A stretch of DNA of 64,000 nucleotides from assembly GCF_016808095.1 (NCBI RefSeq), contig NC_068979.1:27051960-27115959 (forward strand), written 5' to 3'. The notes beneath the pieces are model-generated. The model ran no database searches, was not told the DNA's origin, and was given only the letters and a program-made list of their open reading frames with translations. Of the stretch, positions 59,170 through 64,000 are shown in pieces. Every line of letters begins with the position of its first letter. Within the stretch, counting starts at the first letter, position 1. The position numbers and the translations under genes are program-made. This stretch comes from Vigna angularis. Its lineage: Eukaryota; Streptophyta; Magnoliopsida; Fabales; Fabaceae.

Positions 59170-60700
59170 TTCAAAAGATTATTGATATTGATATTTTCTT
59201 AATTTTAAAAACCATTTACTATTTAAATAATTTTTCGAATTTAATGGTAATTGAACTTTAATATTAAAATTTACTAAATTTAAATTTCTTTTTATCTAAT
59301 TTGAAAAATAAAATAGTTTCAAATAAAATCAATTCAAATTTAATATATTTAAATGTTTTAAAAATTATAAAATCTTCTATACAAACACGTGTTACCTATA
59401 ATTTTGTATTATTTTAAACCAAGTTTCTTTTCATTTTCTTAGAACAATAATAAGTTAATATAGACTTTTTAACAATATTTTAATGCATAAAAATATTTGT
59501 GTGAAAATATCTATTTCATATTGGTTTATTATTGTATCTTTCACCCGTACAAAACAAAGCCTGAGTTAAGGATGGTGACTTGTCATTTGATCGAAATTAT
59601 TAAAATTTAAAAGCATGACTTGACTTTGTAACGTGATAGATGTTGACAAAATGTCATTTTTAATTAATTAATAGAAAAGTAAATAATTTTTGGTGGTTGA
59701 CAATAATGCGAATAATTTATACAAGGTTGTACATTTAAAATAAACCCTCTTTGTCATTTGAAAGCTCAGGTTAATATTTTACTTAGTACGAATAAATATT
59801 CTAAAATTTTAATCATTCGTTAGTTAAATGATTGATCAATTATGAGTTGCATACACTATAACTTCGAATTTTCCAAGTCAATGAAGAACGATTAGTTTTG
59901 CAAAGATTTTACTTGTTTACACATCTCTAGTTCCAGAGTTAAATAATTTCAGTAAATAGTTTATTATATTTAAAGACTTGGGGTCGTGGAATCGGACGAA
60001 ATTCAATTATTTACAATATCTTCCAAATTTCCAAAGCCAAAAGTAATATATATTTATGTATATATAAAATAGATGCCCTTTTTTCAACCATAAGTAGAAC
60101 TGTTTTACTTCTTTTTCATATTTTTTTAATGAAACAGAAAAAGAATTACAATAGTTAATAACAATTTTCACAAAAGGATATTACTATTTTCATATAAGAG
60201 ATAATTGTAATGTGACTTATTAATGCAAAATAAAATATTTACGTTTTAGAATTATTATATTGAAATAAAACATTTCTTATTTTAATTTAATTACTTTAAC
60301 TCATATTTTTCACTTTTTAATTTTCTTTCTAACTCGTCATTCACCTAATTGCAAGAAAAGGATAGTTAAATAAAAATAAAATAAATATTTTAAGCACTTA
60401 ATATAACACAATTTTCTAATAAGTACATAGTTAAAAATATCTAAATTTTAACTAAGCCAAAAAATCAAATTGTATAAAATTTAGTATAATTTAGCATAAG
60501 TTATATTAATAAAATTTCATCCTTCTTTTTTATATAGTCAAGTTAAAGACTTTGTGTCTTTTGGTCTACGTGGAAGAATATGAAGTCGTATTCTAAAGTC
60601 AAGTCTTCGTTTGCTCTCCAAGTCTATATTGGAAAAGTATTTGTTAAGGATTTGGTTAAAGAGGCATAATTATATATTTCAAATCCATGAATCTAGGTGT
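59170..60700. other. AT-rich intergenic DNA, nothing recognised
   Basis: Very AT-rich. No ORF, repeat family or coding remnant could be supported. Confidence 0.5.
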
Positions 60701-61242
60701 TCAAAATGAGCAAGTAGGTACTATATCGTATATCCATCCGGTCAGTTATAGATCAGGCGGTTAATTATTGTTGAAACACAAACAAACTTTCATCAGGACT
60801 AGATGATAGAGAAGTTGGATCAATCGGTTAATGTTTCAGGTGATTAACTTTAATGCTGAACAACTTAAAAGTAAAATGTGATTACTAACAATTGGGTCGG
60901 TCAAAATACCACTCCAAAATCTATATATATATATATATATATATAGGTTTGAGGTAAGAAGGTATGTGATATGCATTTACTGTGCCATTAATATTTGAAC
61001 TGTCAAACGTTGAGTTAACTTTGACATTGGAGTACCTTCTGCAGGTACCCTTCGAACGGTCTGGACGAACAACTACAAGAGGACTTGGAGTTGAAGACTA
61101 CTTTGGACCCTTTAGCAATCTACTAGGCATTGGACTCGATCCTATACCTCGAAACATTTTGGTGTACACTGTAAGACCGAGTATTCAACAACCAACAAAA
61201 CCCTATGGTGACTCTAAGAAACATGACAAACAATGTCATGGC
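60700..61242 (+). mobile_element. Gypsy-LTR-like fragment (Tat/Ogre style)
   Basis: 61015-61050 has TTTGACATTGGAGTACCTTC followed by TGCAGGTACCC, the phrase found near the ends of plant Tat-lineage LTRs and also, diverged, at 55926-55950. A TA run (about 60920-60946) sits in the promoter-like part. No gag or pol is visible. Confidence 0.45.
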
Positions 61243-62257
61243 TGAAGTACTTGAAAAACACTAGAAGGGGAGTGGGGGTTGAATAGTGTTAATGAAAAAA
61301 ATTCTTTTCGAAACCCTTCTAATATAGCACGTTGTAAAGCTTTATGATTTTCTTTTAAATGTTTAGACACTCTACCTAATAAAAGATTGTTTCAAGAAAT
61401 ACTTTTTTTGTACTATTCATAATGTACACTACAGGGTTTATAGGACTTACTTTGTTTAATAGTAATCATTTAGCTTAGAAAGTTCGTGTGTTTAGAAATA
61501 ATGTACACTGCAGGTTTTGTTAGAGAAGTGTTTAGGCAAGAGAGGAAGTAATTGCACAGATATTTTATACTGGTTCACTCCAACTGAGCTACGTTCAGCC
61601 TCCTTCGTAGAGGGTTCCACTATAATCTTCACAATACACTGAGTATTTGCACCACTTCTGGTCTTCTCAGTCAATAACCTCTTATTACCCTAAACTGTAT
61701 GAGTATTCTCACCACTGTTGGTATCCTCAGTCAACGAATAATCTCCTATTACCCTAAACTGGATGAGTATTCACACCACTTCTGGTACTAAACAACCTTA
61801 CCTAGATTTCCTTTAACTCAACTGAGTTTAACAAGTGTTTTAATTCTCTTCAGAATTGCAATCAACGAGTCGTTCAAACTATTATTCTCATAGAGAGGAT
61901 GTAATTATAATACAATTAAGTCTAAACACTCGCAGATGTTTCTATCTTTTCTCTTTCTCTCTTTCTTACAAACAGTAAGCGATATAATAATGAAGTTCGA
62001 GAGTATTTCTTTTCTTCTCTTTTCTCTTCTTCTCTTTTTCTGCTCAGATGTATTCTTTTTCTTGGGCTCTTTCTTTTCTTTTTGAACACTTCTCAAGATG
62101 AATATTTCGTTGTAAGTTTTTCTCTTGTTATCCTCTCTTTTTTTCTTATTTGAAAGCTCTTGTATTTATAGGCTTTTTGGATAAATTTTCGTTAGACTAA
62201 GCTTTTGGTCTTGATTATTGTGCTTTCTCTTTGTTCGTGTACAACAACCTTTGGATA
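61243..62257 (+). mobile_element. Dispersed repeat, copy 2 (LTR-like, about 1.0 kb)
   Basis: Same text and orientation as 8613-9694, from TGAAGTACTTGAAAAACACT to TTCGTGTACAACAA, including the GAGTATTCRCACCACTTCTGG minisatellite at 61630-61790. It ends abruptly against the antisense Mutator transposase fragment. Confidence 0.65.
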
Positions 62258-62273
62258 AAGTCAACTTGACCCA

Positions 62274-62685
62274 CTAAACTTCATTTAACCTCCCAGTAAA
62301 AGGGTCACCCACTAAACTTTCTGCCAAATTGTGATTGTGATATCCACAAATGACCTTCAATATCCATTCGTCGCCATTAGAAGATGACTTGCCCCTTAAC
62401 TTAAAAAGACACTCAAATTTTCGAGTGTCGTATATACTAGGTTGAACATTAGGCTTGTATTTCTTATACTTTCCACCTCTTTTACATCTTACTAACCACG
62501 ACAAATCCTAAATGATATGCAATCCTTCTTACCCATTCAATCAAAGCATCACAAGAGAAAAAAAATTCATTTGTGATAAAATTATTTGTTAGATCTCCCT
62601 CTGCCACTACATACATAAAAGAAGAAAATTTTGATATGAAATTAGAATTTAGTTGAGAATCTATATCATATGAATATTCTTCCAT
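62274..62685 (-). pseudogene. Mutator (MULE) transposase N-terminal fragment, FAR1-like DNA-binding region
   Basis: On the minus strand 62482-62685 gives an acidic lead followed by FFSCDALIEWVRRIAYHLGFVVV. After a frameshift with a small deletion, 62274-62504 gives RCKRGGKYKKYKPN, TRKFECLFKLRGKSSSNGDE, then WILKVICGYHNHNLAESLVG. This Cys...Cys...His-x-His layout is the WRKY-GCM1/FAR1-type zinc domain that precedes MULE transposase domains in plants. The sequence stops just after GRLNEV where the dispersed repeat begins, so the catalytic domain is absent. It is broken and non-functional. Confidence 0.85.
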
Positions 62686-62699
62686 TTTATATAATCACA

Positions 62700-63060
62700 A
62701 AATATTCACTCATGATTATCTAACATTATTCATTATAATCTACAACTTTATTAAAAAATATATAACAAATTTTAAATAAATTCTAAATAATAAAACACCA
62801 AAATAAAATAATTAAAATCTATCTAATATGCATACACTAAGAAAAATAAAAATTAAAAAAAATACACACATATAAAAATACCAAAATAATTAAAATTATA
62901 AATAAATACTAAAAATTAAAAATTAAAATCAAAATATTCGAAAATTCATTCGAATATCGTTGAAGGACCCAACCAATTTTGAAATTCGTTGAAAGGTATT
63001 TTGATTTCCTTCAATAAAATTCAAAATTAGTTGAAAATCCAAATATAAAAACAGTACACC
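62700..63060. other. AT-rich DNA, nothing recognised
   Basis: Alternating AAATAAA-type sequence. A short palindromic section lies near 62935-63020 (ATTCGAAAATTCATTCGAAT; CGTTGAAAGG facing CCTTCAATAAAATT). No gene. Confidence 0.4.
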
Positions 63061-63138
63061 TTGTTCAACGAAGTGAGTTCAACTCCATATACCACCAAAG
63101 CACGACCAACCATCAATGAAGAACACCTCCCACTCAAT

Positions 63139-63225
63139 GGTCCACCACGACAAAGAAGGAACAAAAAAGAAGGTCCACCACGAGAGAGAAGAAACAAAGA
63201 AGAAGGACCACCAAATGAAAATGGA
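63139..63225 (+). repeat. 33-bp tandem repeat, about 2.6 copies
   Basis: GGTCCACCACGA...AGAAG units start at 63139, 63172 and 63205. The 33-bp length keeps the frame and gives repeated GPPRxRRNKxE in a + strand ORF (63061-63303). Whether that ORF is used is unknown. Confidence 0.75.
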
Positions 63226-63579
63226 AGCCATGGAAGTAGAATGGACCACACACCAAAGAAGAAACAAAGCTTTCAAAGAATTTTGGGAATACAGAGTGTA
63301 TAAAATCGAAAGAAGGTTGTTCGAAGTTGGTGCAGTTGACCAATCTCATTTACTGAATTATCAAACTCATTTACTATGGGGTGTATATCCAGTACTTGTA
63401 CTTGGAAGTGCAAGAAAAAGAATTTGGAAGTGCAGGAAGAATTACCGAACTACAAAACATGAGTTGGGCCACGTGAGCAAAACTAACCCAATCTTACACC
63501 TACATAGACCTACTTAGTCCAAAGGTTTGATGAAAAAAAAAAGCTAACTAAATCCCAATATCTTACATAACTAACGATA

Positions 63580-63588
63580 TTTCCCGCC
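63580..63588 (+). promoter_or_regulatory. E2F-like motif upstream of the FAS1 gene
   Basis: TTTCCCGCC fits the TTTSSCGS consensus about 70 bp before the ATG at 63657. Motif match only. Confidence 0.3.
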
Positions 63589-63656
63589 AAAAATAAAACT
63601 AACCCTGCCATCCTTTCCTTTCCTTTCTTGGCTCACAATTCCTTGGGTAAGGAGCA

Positions 63657-64000
63657 ATGGCTTCTCCCACCACCTCCTTCCTCACTCTCTCTTCTCCTCC
63701 TCATTCCCCTCCCTTTCTCCTCCACCTCCTCCACCACCTCCACCACCCTCCTTGACGCCGTGGAGTTCCTCTCCTCCTCGGGCTTCCAATGCATGGCCCT
63801 GCACCTCGAACTAGCCTCCCAAACCCTCCAACCACACCACTCCCTCACCATATTCGCCCCCACCGACGCCGCCTTCGAACGCCTCCCACACCACCTTTCC
63901 CTCTCCCTCCTCCGCTACCACCTCCTCCCCCACGCCTTCTCCCTCCACAGCCTCACCTCCCTCCCCTTCGGCGCCAGCATCCTCACACTCCTCCCCAACC
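63657..64000 (+). CDS. Fasciclin-like (FAS1) arabinogalactan-type protein, 5' part; frame offset near the start
   Basis: The gene runs off the right edge. From about 63725 one frame reads TTLLDAVEFLSSSGFQCMAL, HLELASQTLQPHHSLTIFAP, TDAAFERLPHHLSLSLLRYH, and on to SILTLLPN: the start of a FAS1 domain with its FAPTDAAF (H1) and RYHLLP (YH) motifs. Upstream in this frame lies a hydrophobic SLSLLLLIPLPFSST, a good signal peptide, but no in-frame ATG up to a stop near 63570. The only well-placed ATG (63657, AGCAATGGCT) is one base out of register and stops after 32 codons. The first in-frame ATG (63793) would drop the signal peptide. A 2-bp change in the CT run at about 63686-63695, another indel, or an assembly error would explain this. 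The protein would be secreted and probably wall-associated. Confidence 0.75.

Noticed and set aside
63061..63517. Overlapping + strand ORFs of 80 and 133 codons
   Set aside because: Composed of a purine-rich 33-bp tandem repeat and its flanks; charged low-complexity peptide without recognisable domain. Kept only as a repeat.

Overview
The window is nuclear DNA from a flowering plant. The spliced genes have GT-AG introns, the intergenic DNA is AT-rich, and LTR retrotransposons, Mutator-like, hAT-like and CACTA-like elements are common. Protein and repeat character suggest a eudicot, probably a legume; that assignment is inference from reading alone. There is no operon, CRISPR array, rRNA or tRNA that I can support.

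Layout. (1) 1595-3374: six-exon endosulfine/ARPP-19 family gene. (2) 4770-6407: non-autonomous Mutator-like element with a perfect 9-bp target-site duplication, carrying captured sequence. (3) 6.4-12.2 kb: TE-derived intergenic DNA, including a 1.1-kb dispersed repeat and a decayed Ty1/copia remnant. (4) 12319-46706: one very large gene for organellar DNA gyrase subunit A; 27 coding exons (940 codons) spread over 34.4 kb. Its introns hold nested transposons: hAT fragments, a non-autonomous LTR element, a copia gag fragment, an antisense copia pol relic and four copies of one TRIM family. (5) 50945-52943: three-exon heavy-metal-associated isoprenylated protein (HIPP). (6) 53300-54840: second member of the same Mutator-like family, with another perfect 9-bp duplication, carrying a decayed histone H4 gene. 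(7) 54.85-57.2 kb: CACTA-like and gypsy-LTR-like debris and a long TA microsatellite. (8) 57402-57644: intronless gene for an 80-residue single-pass membrane protein. (9) 58.9-63.2 kb: minisatellites, a second copy of the 1.1-kb repeat and an antisense Mutator transposase fragment. (10) 63657 to the right edge: start of a fasciclin-like (FAS1) gene whose ATG and FAS1 frame are offset by one base.

The genes do not form a pathway. Gyrase A acts in plastids and mitochondria, endosulfines regulate PP2A, the HIPP is a membrane-anchored metal-binding protein, and the FAS1 protein would be secreted. The most informative parts are the transposon archaeology: two sibling gene-capturing Mutator-like elements with intact duplications, one datable nested insertion with its empty site preserved elsewhere in the same gene, and repeated TRIM insertion into gyrase introns. 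I found no evidence for a wholly new biological system. The least explained items are the captured acidic, RG-rich fragment in the first Mutator-like element and the 80-residue membrane protein.
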